Translations under genes and position numbers: made by a program
Assembly: GCA_037367405.1 (NCBI GenBank)
Contig: JAZKJV010010526.1
Coordinates: 832,501 to 896,500 of the forward strand
Direction: 5' to 3'
From: Ottelia alismoides
Lineage: Eukaryota > Streptophyta > Magnoliopsida > Alismatales > Hydrocharitaceae
Length of the DNA: 64,000 nt
Shown: positions 9,813 through 20,442 of the stretch, piece by piece
Layout of the letters: every line of letters starts with the position of its first letter
Numbering within the stretch: the stretch's first letter is position 1
Notes under the pieces: model-generated
Seen by the model: the letters and a program-made list of their open reading frames with translations, nothing else
Told to the model about the DNA's origin: nothing
The model's database searches: none

Positions 9813-11349
9813 TGATTATCAACCTGACAAACTTGGGTTAAATTAATCAATTAAGTTGTTGTTGTCACCTAAGCTAACCGAGTCAAAATCGAGAAAATTA
9901 TTTAACCACAAAATAAATCAAGCAAGCCCAGCAAGTGATCTAGTTATTTTTATTTACCTGGTATACCAATTAGGTTCGAACACATGGAGCACAATTAAAT
10001 CTAGATTGTCAAATCACAAAGATTTAAAGGATTATTATTTTCTTTTTAGTGAGATTTTATTTTTGCAAATTTTTAAAATTTTGAAATTAAGGTGAATAAA
10101 AACAATGAATAATAATGTAAACAAATGCACTTTTGTATTTTTTAAATATAGCAAAATACTACAAAATTCAAAACAAAATTATTTTTAGATTTTTGACATT
10201 TTTAAATGTTTTTTATAATTCTTAAAGATCTTTTGATGTTTTTGGGATTTTAAAAAAATCAAAAAAGGGGAAAAAACATTACATAGTCAGGAAAGTTTTG
10301 CAAATTAGAAAAACAAATGAGACCAAAACTCCTGAAAACTAATTTTATTAAAAAGTATATGAAAATATCTACAAATTTAAACTAAGATCTAAATTTTTGG
10401 ATTTTCTATGAATTTATATAATTTCTATGGTCATTTATGGATTTGAAATATTAAGATTCTTTTATAAAAGCGAATGCAACAAAAACTAGGAAGAAATAAA
10501 AGAAATTAATAAAAGACTACTCTAATTTTTTTGAATTTTTTAAAAAAAAAAATCTATTTTTTTAAATTTTGAAAGCAAATAAGGGATCTTCCTACAGTTT
10601 TTGAATTTTTTAAGGGTAAATAAACGAAAGTCATCACACAAAAAATACCACCTAAAATACACACTAACAGGAGCTAATACTTCTTGTGGATGAAATTTTT
10701 TGCTAAATTTACTATTTATTGCAAGCAATAAAAGAGCGTGAAAATCAAATAATGAAGAAAGGACCTAGATGCAATTATTTTAAGTTCTAGGACAAAATAA
10801 TGACATGCAATAAAGGTGTGGGGGACCCAGGAGAAAATAACACCGAGCAATCTGTCGCTACATGTGACAGAACCTTCACAGGGGCATAAATGCAAATATT
10901 AAGAATATTCTCTATTTCATTAACCAATCAAAAGCTTAAGCATATGTTTGCAAAATACCCACAAAAGCATGTGTACATACATGAGTTCAACTCAACTGGA
11001 ATTAAATTGCAAATAACTAAACTTTGAGGTCCTTACTACAACTGTTTTTAACTAATTATTACAATTATTATATTAAAATGAAAGAAAACAAACTACATGG
11101 GAGAAAGTGCAATATACCCATGGTAGGCACGTGGCGTGCATGACGTTCGATATTTGGCTGTAGAGGTTATAGAATGAGGATCTGACGGTTAGGGAATGTT
11201 GTGTTGTAATGCTATTAGATCGTGCTTATTGAGTACATCTGATGGTCTCGATAAAGTCGCTAATGTGTGGTGCAGATTTGTCAAAGATCTGATGGAACCA
11301 TTACGTTTGGGGTGCGAATGGACAATTTGGATTAGATCTAGAAGCTGAC
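9813..11349 (-). repeat. Gyp-Z 3' LTR, first part (U5 and part of R)
   Basis: The reverse complement matches 58350-59896 (LTR of Gyp-3), including the end block with GGTTAGCT, GTGACAAC and TTAATT runs, the AT-rich U5, and the GC-richer part with CATGGGTATATTGCACTT near 11110-11130. It starts TGATTATCAACC (rc of the LTR right end) and breaks off at 11349, where Gyp-1 begins. The rest of this LTR is probably 26176-28274. No protein is encoded. Confidence 0.75.
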
Positions 11350-14300
11350 TGATAAATCCATGATTATCACTCTTTATTCTTTTATTTTATCTATTTATCA
11401 TAGCAAAGCTGCATGTAAATACCTGTAAATACAATGACATAACATTTTGCATGCATTTGATAATATTGCATAATGAGCATGTATTTGTGCAAAAATAAAA
11501 GAATAACGGAACAGAAAAAGGAAGGAGGTATTTAGAATAAATACAGAGTGACCCGAACCGCAAGATAAGGTCAACCCTTGACCTGGTCGCTAAATAAAAT
11601 AAGTAGAGAGAGATTTGGTCTAATTTGTGTTGTACATATTCCCTATACGTGTAAATAATTATTTTGATGAAATTAAAAATTAAATTATTATTTTCACCTC
11701 CTAGTATATATTTCTAAAAATAATATAAAAACCAAATGAAAAGCATAAAAATTAAATGAAAGTAAAAATAAAATCTCTCCTCATTTGTACAAATACACAT
11801 GTATATACATCATATTCACTATTTATTCTATATACGTAGATAACTAAAAAAATAAAATAAAAATTATTTTGTATCCCTAAAAATATGTTGAAAATAAATA
11901 AAATATAACATTTGGGTATTTATGTAAAATTAACAAAGTAAAAAAAATTGTACAAATACATCGGCATATGACACATGTATATAATATTATATATTGTATA
12001 TACACTAATTTATTTTTCATAAAAATAATTAAAAATCCAAAAAACATCCATGAAAAATAATAAACATTTTTTATTTTATTCTTTTTTAAAATTATATTCT
12101 TTTATTATTTTTTAATTTAATTTCCTTTATTTCTTATCTATTTTGTCGTTTAAAAGTTTTTGTCTGCATCCTAGGCAGTCGCCGACTGGTCCACTTCCTC
12201 TTATTGATCGAGGTCAACTGGTCCCCCCAGTCTCCCTTTTCGCCAAAATCAGGTTTCGTCCGCTTTTATACAATTTTTTCCGACCCGATCCGATCGCCAT
12301 TTGACCCGAGCTTCTGCTCCAAATCGAGAGTCTGGATCCCTAATCCATGCCTAATCCTTTCCTCCTCGATCCGCGCCTCAGTTCGTAGGCCACGCCTCCT
12401 CCTTGTCAGACCTACAAGCCTATATATGATGCGCCTCCCCTCCCTTTTCTCGCACCTTTTCTAGAGTGACAGCATGAGAGGGAGAGCTGAGGAAGCTTTT
12501 TGGAGCGTGAAAACCCCAGATCCGCCGAGGTTCTTCCTCAGCTACACCGCGAGGAGCTCAACCTCTAGATACAGTGGCTATCGAGGCTATTACCTTCATT
12601 GATCACTATCCACACTCCCTGGCACACTCCGACCATCCTCAGGTACCCATTCGATTTTCCATTCCACTTTAATAGACCAATTACTCTACCGAACAAAGTA
12701 TCGATATCCACCTTACCCTTTCCACATCTCTGCTGTGCTTTGAGCTTCGTACACCACGCTTTGACCCCTCCAGCTTCTACGTTTGCTCCGCATCCCCTCA
12801 TGTGGCTCCAGCCATCGAGAGGGAGCCTCCAATCGGGTTGAATCCTTAACGTCACCAGAGACATGCCCATTCACCCTTCACCCTTGGTTTTTGATGCTTT
12901 TGGCGTTCTGACCCTCGTTGAAGCACCCCTCTCCAAGCACACATCTTCTCCTGCAGGGTTCGCGTGCCGAAATACCACGTGTCAAGGTCTTGGACACTTC
13001 CTAGAAACACCTGGTCCACCGTACTTCCCAAGACCCCTCTCCTGGTCCTGGGCCCTTATGATCCATCCAGTAGCTGTGGAGCATCATCGCCGACCATTCC
13101 TGCATCTCAACAGCTCATGAGAATGCCAGACTCGTGCACCATCACCGATTGAAACTCGTTGGAGGTGAGTTCATCCCTGTTCGTCCAACCGACTTCCCCA
13201 TCATCTGATTGAGAGATCCCCCAGTTCTGATCTTGGTCGTTTATCGTCGGGAGGCCCTCTGTCGTCAGATCCATCTGAGGATCGTGTGTGAGTCGTCCAT
13301 CATCGAAGGAGTATCCGTGCATGTCAGTTGTCCATCCATAACTGGACTGCCATCGGCCGTTGGATCGTGCCTTTATAAGGGGTAATTTGTTCTTAGGCCC
13401 CTCTCTGTTTTATGTTTTCAATTTAGTCCTGTAAATATTATCGTAGCTTAAAATAGTTTGGATATTTTGCATGTAGAACCTTGTTATTTCAAGTAATTGC
13501 ACTTTAGTCCTATGTTTGTGAACTCACGTGCTTATCTGGTGTATTTGCATGTTCTGTCCTTGATGTCGTATATGTTATATTTTGAATAAAAACTTTTTGA
13601 TATATATATATTTTTGCCCCTGTGCGTGGTTTAAAGAGCATGTGCGTGAATACCCTGGACTTTTTGCAAATTTCATCTTAAGTTTTCTGTGTGTGTTATT
13701 ATTCGACGTGGAACTTTATTATGAATGCAATGTGGTCCTTACAAGAGGTGTGTCTTATTTTTAATAATTACCAAATTAAGTCCAAAAATATATAAATATT
13801 ATTTGCATTAATTTCGTAGTAATATTATTTACTCTAGTTAATTTGTAATATTTATTATAATATTTGGGATTAATTTAGTTGAGCGTTTTCTTTGCTAAAA
13901 ATCAAAACCCAAAAAAAATTTACTGTCTATTTTATAAAATTCATAAAATTTCGAAAAAATGTCTGAAAAATTCTATCAAATTTCCTGGTTGTGTATTTTT
14001 GTCTACTTTACTTCCAATACCAGTTTTGCTTTGAGAATCATTGTAAAAAACCCTTAAAATCACAAAACTATTGAAAATCTAAAAAACTATAAAAATATTA
14101 GAAAAATAAGAATAATACAATTTTAGTTCCTGTTTATTGCCTTGGTTTTCCAGTGTAACATAAAATTGCTCTCTAGGACATTATGCACTTTAGCTATTTT
14201 TAATTTGCAATATTATCCTGGTTGTGCATTGTTTGTCTGTTTAGCTCTTACTTGATTTTTATAAAATAAAAAAAAATCAAAAAAACCCAGAAAATTACCC

Positions 14301-14708
14301 AAAATACCTTAATATTTGTAAAACATAAAAATGTTTTTATTCCTTATTTCTTAGCATTTTAGTCTTGAATAAAAATTGCAAAGTTTTGCTTGTGTGCTTA
14401 GTTTCCTTACTTTCTAGTTTCCCTCCCTTAAATAACAAAGTATAAAAATATGCAAAATTATAAATTAATAAAAATATGCATTTTACTGTCTTATTTCGAC
14501 TACTTCGAAGGTTTTCTCGTGCTCCTTCAGTTCGACCCTAGTCGCTATACCTGGTTAAAATAAATAGCGGAGACCACTTACATTGTTTTGATTGCTTTAT
14601 CTGTTTGATTGAGTGGTTTAGATCATTTTCTTAATGAGCTTTGGCCTTGTGATCAGGGTTGCAATGACCTTTTGATTATTTCCTAACTTGTGTCGCTCGG
14701 GCTGCTCA
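11350..14708 (+). repeat. Gyp-1 5' LTR (3.36 kb)
   Basis: Starts TGATAAATCC, ends CA at 14707-14708, and the primer site starts six bases later. Order: conserved U3 block (about 11590-11616), AT-rich U3, a GC-rich region from about 12170, TATA-like box at 12420, GC-rich transcribed part to about 13375, then a long AT-rich U5 (13380-14500). U5 is full of runs such as AAAAATC and TTTAAAAT. Small open frames in the GC-rich part (12204-13322, both strands) do not match any family and do not recur at homologous positions, so I read them as chance. Confidence 0.85.
12420..12429 (+). promoter_or_regulatory. TATA-like box of the Gyp-1 LTR
   Basis: CTATATATGA followed by a GC- and pyrimidine-rich stretch (CCTCCC, TTTTCTCGCACC). 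It lies 1.07 kb from the LTR start. Gyp-3 has CTATATAG at 57531, 1.22 kb from its LTR start. This would place transcription start near 12450. Confidence 0.55.
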
Positions 14709-14714
14709 CGAGAA

Positions 14715-14732
14715 TGGCGCCGTTACTTGGGA
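14715..14732 (+). other. Primer binding site of Gyp-1 (tRNA-Asp type)
   Basis: TGGCGCCGTTACTTGGGA has three mismatches to TGGCGCCGTTGCCGGGGA, the site known for plant Athila/Tat elements. The first ten bases are intact. It fixes the plus orientation and the LTR right end. Confidence 0.85.
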
Positions 14733-16367
14733 GCACGACTTAGTACTCGTTTTTTTTCAGATTTTTGTATATTTTTATCTCTACTTGTTATAACTGCTTC
14801 TTGACCTATTTTTGTTTCACTTTTAGTGCGAGGAACTGCCCAAGGACACTTTGGAGGAGAACCACACCTGAGCAGGAGCAGAAGAATAGTAGCGATTAGT
14901 TATATTAGATAGAGTAGATTAGATTAGTTAGCTTTTATTTTAGCAGACTAATTATTATTGTTGTAATAATTCTTGGACATTGGACTTCTTCTTGGATTTG
15001 AATCTTATTAGGGTCTGTTGCGCCGAGCGCCGGTGTGCTCGGGGGACCGCATTGAGTTTTTCACGGTTTTATTTTTATCATATTTTTCTTTCTATTTGAT
15101 TCTCACAGATTTGACCCTTAGACTTAGGATTTTCGATTGATTGTGACATAAATAATTTAAGGCCCAATCCCTAATAGATTGCTTGAACCTATATAGAGTA
15201 ATTAGACCTTATTAATAATTCAAAATATAAAAGTTAGCTTGATCAATTGAGAGCTCTTTGTGCCGCTAGAGGTCATATACAGTGCATGCAGGATCTGTTG
15301 TGGCGGACACCGATCCACATCCGAGACTGGACATCGTCCTCTCTCTCTCTGATCAATTAACTATTGTTCTTTACGATCATTAGAAATTGCTCGTCTTAAG
15401 GCCATTTTCTTCATGCATCATGTAGTTTTATTTCAGTCTTTTATTTTATGCGTGGACCACTCTGCATGTAGAGTGCTGGCGATAGGTACGCATCTCTATC
15501 TTTGCATGCATCATTTTGACTTCTCCCCCTTTTTTTGGACTTCAAATAAATCAGGAGATCTGAAAATTTTATTAGGTATTATTTTCATTTGAAAAATACC
15601 TAAAAAGGTGAAAATCATAAAATTGGGACCGTTAATGCAAACTTGACCATAAAACCCACTTCACTTAAAAATATTTATTTTGGGGAGAGTCACCCCCTCA
15701 TTGGTTGGTTTGTATGTAGTAAGAGAGTGACATCACACTAGGCTAGAGCCATACCAGAACTTCCTTCAAACTACTGGTCATGTGGTTAGTCGTTCTCCAG
15801 TGAGGATTTCACCGGGTAGACAGTAATCGGGCCAGGACTTCCTTAGAAGGTTGGGCAGATTGGTTTGCTGGTAAATGGTCCGTACCCATACTGGCTAGTA
15901 AAGACCAAATTGTGGGATTGGGCTAGTCTCCTGGTAGCATCAGGTTCCTACCGGCTCGCTTAATCTTTCTTATAGACTGACTGATCACCTAAAATAAAAT
16001 TGACAAGATTAAACGACTGATACTTTATGGTCATCAGCTCAGTGTTGTGTAGGTGAATTGGGGGTTTGACTGTTGATCTTGTTTGCATTCCGGATCTCAT
16101 CAGCATTCATCCTGACATCATGATGATGGGAAGGAGGTCCCTTAGGCTGCCTTTGACAGCACCGCTCCCGAGCTCTCCTCCCTACTCATCTAGGGCAGTT
16201 TCTGAAGGCCCAGACCCGCTCTCCGAACCTGAGTTCGCTACCACCTTGTTCCCCCTCGACCACCTTTCTTCCACCAGTCTTGAGGTGCCCAAGCAGAGGC
16301 CAGCACAGATTTATGTACACTTGACGGCAACTGAATTCGGGTCATTTGCCTTTGTAGGACCCGCGAG
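14733..16367 (+). other. Gyp-1 untranslated leader
   Basis: No recognisable coding sequence before the gag frame. It is strongly similar to the Gyp-2 leader: 15463-15515 matches about 31350-31410 (shared GCATGTAGAGTG and GGTACGCATCTC) and 15725-15970 matches about 31635-31890 (shared CCATACTGG and GCTCGCTT). It also matches the Gyp-3 leader around the stem-loop at 15023 and near 15260-15330. A 130-codon open frame at 16066-16455 lies in a different frame from gag and may be leader or a shifted gag start. Confidence 0.7.
15023..15042 (+). ncRNA. Conserved leader stem-loop, Gyp-1 copy
   Basis: CCGAGCG-CCGGTG-TGCTCGG: seven pairs (one G-U in RNA) and a six-base loop, flanked by GGTC before and GACC after, which can pair as an outer helix. 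The same fold with compensatory changes is at 31078 and 60275. It lies about 290 bases after the primer site, where retroelements often keep packaging or dimerisation signals; that role is inference. Confidence 0.65.
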
Positions 16368-17375
16368 ATGGCCAACAATGACGGATGCACAAATAAGAAG
16401 CCCCAGGTTTCTATTTATATTTTGGATCAATGCGCTATCAACAACACACTCCTAGCCTCCCTTGAGATGATGCAGAGATAGATTAGAGACTACAGAGCAT
16501 TTATGGCAGAGGTGCGTCGTGACGTAGCGTAGATGCAAGCCGATAGAGGAGAGTCGTAGCGACCTACCGGTGGAGACATACCAGCACCTGGAGGAGGGGC
16601 AAACAAACACTCAGAGGATTAGCCAGAGATAGTCGGACAACCACGACCAATGTTTTAGTCGTACAACCCTGGTGAAACCTTCATCCACCAATGGATTCAG
16701 CTCCCTAAAATTCTAGGCAACTTCAAGCTCACGCCCCAGACGATCGAGTTACTGCCCAAGTTCAATTGGCCAGACTTCAAAATGATCTGCAATATAGTCC
16801 ACGACAGATTCGTGGATGAGGATACTATAATGATGATAGAATTCCCTTTCTCCTTGGTCGATAGAGCAGCCTACTAGCTGAAACATTTAGGGAGATATGT
16901 TACCACTTGGGAGCAGCTACGGACCGAGTACTTGAACAAGTACTATCCACTCGACCAGACTAATGCATCTCAAGCTATGATAAACAACCTCACCATGGTC
17001 CCCAACGAGCAGTTTCATGGGGCGTGGTATCGATTTCGTGAGCTCATCGACCGGTGTCCACACCATGAGATTTCCAAGACCAACATAGTGCAGAGTTTCT
17101 TTTGTGTCCTGACGCCGTAGTTGCACGAGCTTGTCAATGCCTTTTTTGGGGGTTCCTACATTGCCAAGGACGAAGACCAGGTCTAGGTCATCTATGAGGA
17201 TATTGTCGAAAACTATACACTGATGTCCTAGACCCAAGTCCATACTCAAGCGAAGCCCCTTCCACAGGCCATGTCCTATTAGAGGATAGCACGGGTTGAT
17301 GCAGGTCCATCCACTTCATCAGCAACAGCAGCACATGAAGAGTCATCAGTAGCTAACATGGGGATTCATTAGTGA
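16368..17375 (+). pseudogene. Gyp-1 gag, N-terminal and capsid part
   Basis: One unshifted frame from ATG 16368 to 17375 (336 codons) translates as an Athila-type retrotransposon gag: MANNDGCTNKKPQ at the start, IEFPFSLVDRAAY then LKHLGRY..TTWEQL near 16836-16920, and FHGAWYRFRELIDRCPHHE near 17011-17070. This matches the retrotrans_gag pattern (FPFSL.D.A..WL, .TW..L...FL.KYFP, ...W.RF..LL..CPHH). It is interrupted by eleven TAG codons and one TGA but no TAA and no indel. Gag would form the virus-like particle. The true start may be further upstream. Confidence 0.88.
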
Positions 17376-18283
17376 GAAGTTGGACCACATAAAGATTATC
17401 GACAAGAAGCAGTGCCAGGGCATAATACAGATTGACCAGCAGGCACATACTCTCAGTGACCTGAAGTCCCAGATCATGTATCTCCAGCAGGCATAGACGA
17501 CTTCTCATCCCGTCTCATGTCATGGGTTGATCATAACAATAGTAGCTCTTACCAGTCACCTGCATAGTACCGCCAGGTTCACCACATCCAGGCAGAGCTG
17601 GTTCAGCTGTTGCAACATTACACTCAGCCATCACCATCTCAGGAAACTCAGATGGTAGTGTATCAGCATGATCAATCGCTAGCAGTTCTTCCCCCTTCTC
17701 CGTACAAGCAGGAGCCGTTGATTGAACAACACTGGGACACCTGGATTGAACAACACTGGGACATAATAGGATTTGGTAGGACCGGTAGCAACCTGTGACC
17801 CGTCGTGATCATCCTGGATTCAAGTTGTCTACCAAAGGCACCTCATCCTAGCAGCAGCCTCCAGCTCAAGGAGGATCGAGTAGCTAGCCTCAACAACAGC
17901 CCCAGTACTCCCAGCCATCACACTACTACCAGTTAGGTCCTCGTCCCTACCATTAGGGACAACAGTGGAAGTAGCAGCAGTAGCCTTAGCAATTCACTCG
18001 GCCTCCCCCTCACCAGTTCCAGTAGCAGCCTCATTTCCAGCGAGGCAAACCGTCCAATTCTCATGGACCAGTCTATGAGAACCCTGCCCTTGACGATCTA
18101 GCCTGCCTACTCTCAGATCAATAGGAATCCTTCATGTGGGAGATGGACGAGTTCAAGAAAGATATGAGGGACATCGTAAAGGGCACGACTGCCATACCTG
18201 ATCAAATTTATCCCAATTTGAACAACCTAAAGAAGTAGTTTGAGCATGTACAATTTACAGATATCACCACTCCTAGTGATTAA
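17376..18283 (+). pseudogene. Gyp-1 gag C-terminal part, Gln/Pro-rich
   Basis: Frames shift several times. 17610-17798 is open and Gln-rich. 17830-18040 encodes mixed QQP, PQYSQPSHYY and PPPHQFQ stretches, many CAG codons now TAG. 18075-18240 gives LDDLACLLSDQ, MWEMDEFKKDMRDIV and IYPNLNNLKK, resembling the LEDLL...LE.Q..Q coiled segment near the end of Athila gag. No CCHC knuckle is visible. Confidence 0.65.
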
Positions 18284-20179
18284 TTGGGTGATATTTCTTC
18301 ATACCTATTTGATGTTAATTTTGTGACACTTAGGAGCAGTAGGATGCCATCCAGCGGTGCCTCGTCTGAGCGACGACCACATGATGATCCAAGAGCGCAA
18401 GATGAGGGAGATAGTAGTGCTGATGCCGTTGATGATGTTGATGATGGTAGTTCTGAAGCCACCAAGGATGATGATCAAGACGATGGTACTGAGGCCATCA
18501 TTTCTCCTGATCCAGTAGGTGGTACTAATGCCACCATACTTCCTGATGTTAATCCAGAGCGCAGTATTGATGCCGCGTAGACATACATCGTGGGTGGTAT
18601 TGACGCCACCATGTCTACTCCAGTTGTGTTTCCTCATGTTTTGGTATCTCAGGATAATATCAAAAAGACCAAAAAAATTAATAAAGGAAAGGTTTCTTCA
18701 TCTACTTTGAGTCCATATGTGATGCATGATGATCCTCGTATGGGCTCCATTCCATCACAGCAGCATGAACCTATTCCTAGCCCAGTATCTGAGGAGAGAC
18801 CAGCCATCCCCTTCCCTCAAGCACTCTGCATGGTGAAGGGGAATAAAAAAGAAGATCTTGAAGAGACTCAACAGTTATAGTTCATCCAATAGAAGATAAA
18901 CAGATTCCATACCCAGCTAACTCTACAAGAAGCACTTGAGCACATCCCTCTCTTCCAGAAGAACTTGAGAGAGAAGACCAATATCTGCAGGAAGAGAAGG
19001 AACCATCATGCAGAGATCCATGTGCTCCCTCGTGCCACATGGTTCGCAATTCAGAACCATTTGCCAGCCAAGAGGCCAGACGCAGGAGCTCCCTATGTCA
19101 GATTTCATATCCACGAGCAGCGGTACGATTGGACTCTGTTAGACAATGGCTCTTCCCTTAATCTCTCTCCAGCAGCCTTACTCGACCCATTCGAGTTTGG
19201 CCCTCTTCGACAGAGCAGGACAGTCCTTCAGTTTGTTGATAGATTTGTCAAGAGGCCGAAGGGGTTGTTGAAGGATGTGGTCGTCACAATTCAGGGACCG
19301 AAATTCCCAGTGGACTTCATTCTGTTGGACATGGAGATCCCTATGTCTGTGATAGATACCCCCATCATTTTAGGACGTCTATTCTTGGTCGCAGACAAGG
19401 CGGTGTTCGACCATGATAGTGGGATGGTGTACATTCGTGTCGACGGTCATAGTGTATAAATAGAGATGATCGACGAGACCAGAGCGCATGATTTAGCTTG
19501 CTTAGAGCAGTTCTGTGATGAAGAGTAGATGACAGATACAGAGCAAGACGTCCACCAGGAGTGTAATTTTGTGATAATAGATGATGAAGCTGTTTGGTTT
19601 GACCCTGTTTCATGAGCTCTTGCTACACCTTCAAATACTACAGAGTCACTGCTTCCAGCAAATGAGAGTTCGGAGAGCACATTCCTGATAGAGGACATAT
19701 TCGAGACTAACGCCCGCGCTATGGAGAGTGAAGCAGATTATGTTTCTTGTGATTCTTATTCAGATCCCTCAGATTCAGACATAGATTGGGCTGAGTTTGA
19801 TGAGCTATTACCTTGTTTGATTCCTACAGAGCCAACAACTAGGGTTGAGGATGTGCCAGCACTGATTACAGACACACCAGCAGGGTCGTCTTCACCAGAT
19901 TTCCATGATCAACAAGAGTTCTCACGTTCAGATCTGGTTTCCTTCATGCAAATATTCCTGAAGCCAGATTTGCGAGCTCCCAGTTTCCCAGAGTTGAACC
20001 CCTTGACACAGTCGCTAAAGTATATATTCCTTATAGGTGAGCATGAGATGTACCCAGTTATTATATCAGCAGATTTGATTGAAGAGCAAGAATCTCGTTT
20101 AATGGAGGATCTTGAAAGAAACCACAAGGCAATAGGATGGAGTGTAGCTAATCTCCTGGGGATAAGTCCATCCATGTGA
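18284..20179 (+). pseudogene. Gyp-1 gag-protease linker, protease and pol N-terminus
   Basis: One reading frame runs through with six stops (TAG 18578, 18878, 18890, 19526; TAA 19457; TGA 19613). An acidic Asp-rich linker comes first (18340-18520). PFPQALCMVK and LTLQEALEHIPLFQKNL follow (18810-18970), matching the Athila segment before protease. The protease at about 19095-19450 has LLDNGSSLNLSPAAL (catalytic D-x-G kept, DNG), GLLKDVVVTI, FILLDME and TPIILGR. After it, LNPLTQSLKYIFLIGEH and YPVIISADL...AIGWSVANLLGISP (20000-20170) are the usual lead-in to Athila RT. Confidence 0.88.
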
Positions 20180-20442
20180 TCCCACCAAATCTATCTTGAT
20201 GGGGATGCTAAGCCATCACGTAAGTTCATGTATGGTTGAACCCGAATCTTCTAGAAGTGGTCATGAAAGAGATATCAAAATGGTGGAGCATCGATTTTAT
20301 CTACCCCATCTCTAAAACCATGTGGGTTAGTCTATTGTAGGTGGTGCCCAAGAAGATGGGCATCACCACAGTTTGCGAGTGAGTATGGAGAGCAGATCGC
20401 TACCCAGTGTTGTTCACGAATCTCTCGAGGACAGGAAATTAA
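20180..20442 (+). pseudogene. Gyp-1 reverse transcriptase, first part only
   Basis: IYLDGDAKPSRKFM then a KWS..ISKWWS-like stretch and a VVPKKMGIT-like stretch (20190-20370) correspond to the Athila RT entry (H.I.LE..AKP.RE.QRRLNP...E...KE..K.L..G.IYPIS.S.WVSP...VPKK.G). The frame is shifted at least once. Palm catalytic motifs are absent because the sequence is cut at about 20442. Confidence 0.75.

Larger units (their letters stand above)
11350..20442 (+). mobile_element. Gyp-1: Athila-like Ty3/Gypsy element, truncated in RT
   Basis: 5' LTR, tRNA-Asp-type primer site, long leader, gag, protease and the start of RT in the correct order on the plus strand. It stops in RT near 20442 where a minus LTR (LTR-W) begins; the rest of pol and the 3' LTR are not found in this orientation. 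All frames carry stops, mostly TAG. It lies inside the split 3' LTR of Gyp-Z. Confidence 0.85.

Noticed and set aside
16368..17375. TAG recoded as a sense codon in the Gyp-1 gag
   Set aside because: Eleven TAG codons and no TAA is striking, but ten or more CAG codons also remain, neighbouring frames carry shifts, and CHG deamination explains the pattern simply.
18305..18637. Antisense open frames opposite the acidic linker of Gyp-1
   Set aside because: They mirror the GAT/GAC-rich sense linker and show no family resemblance.
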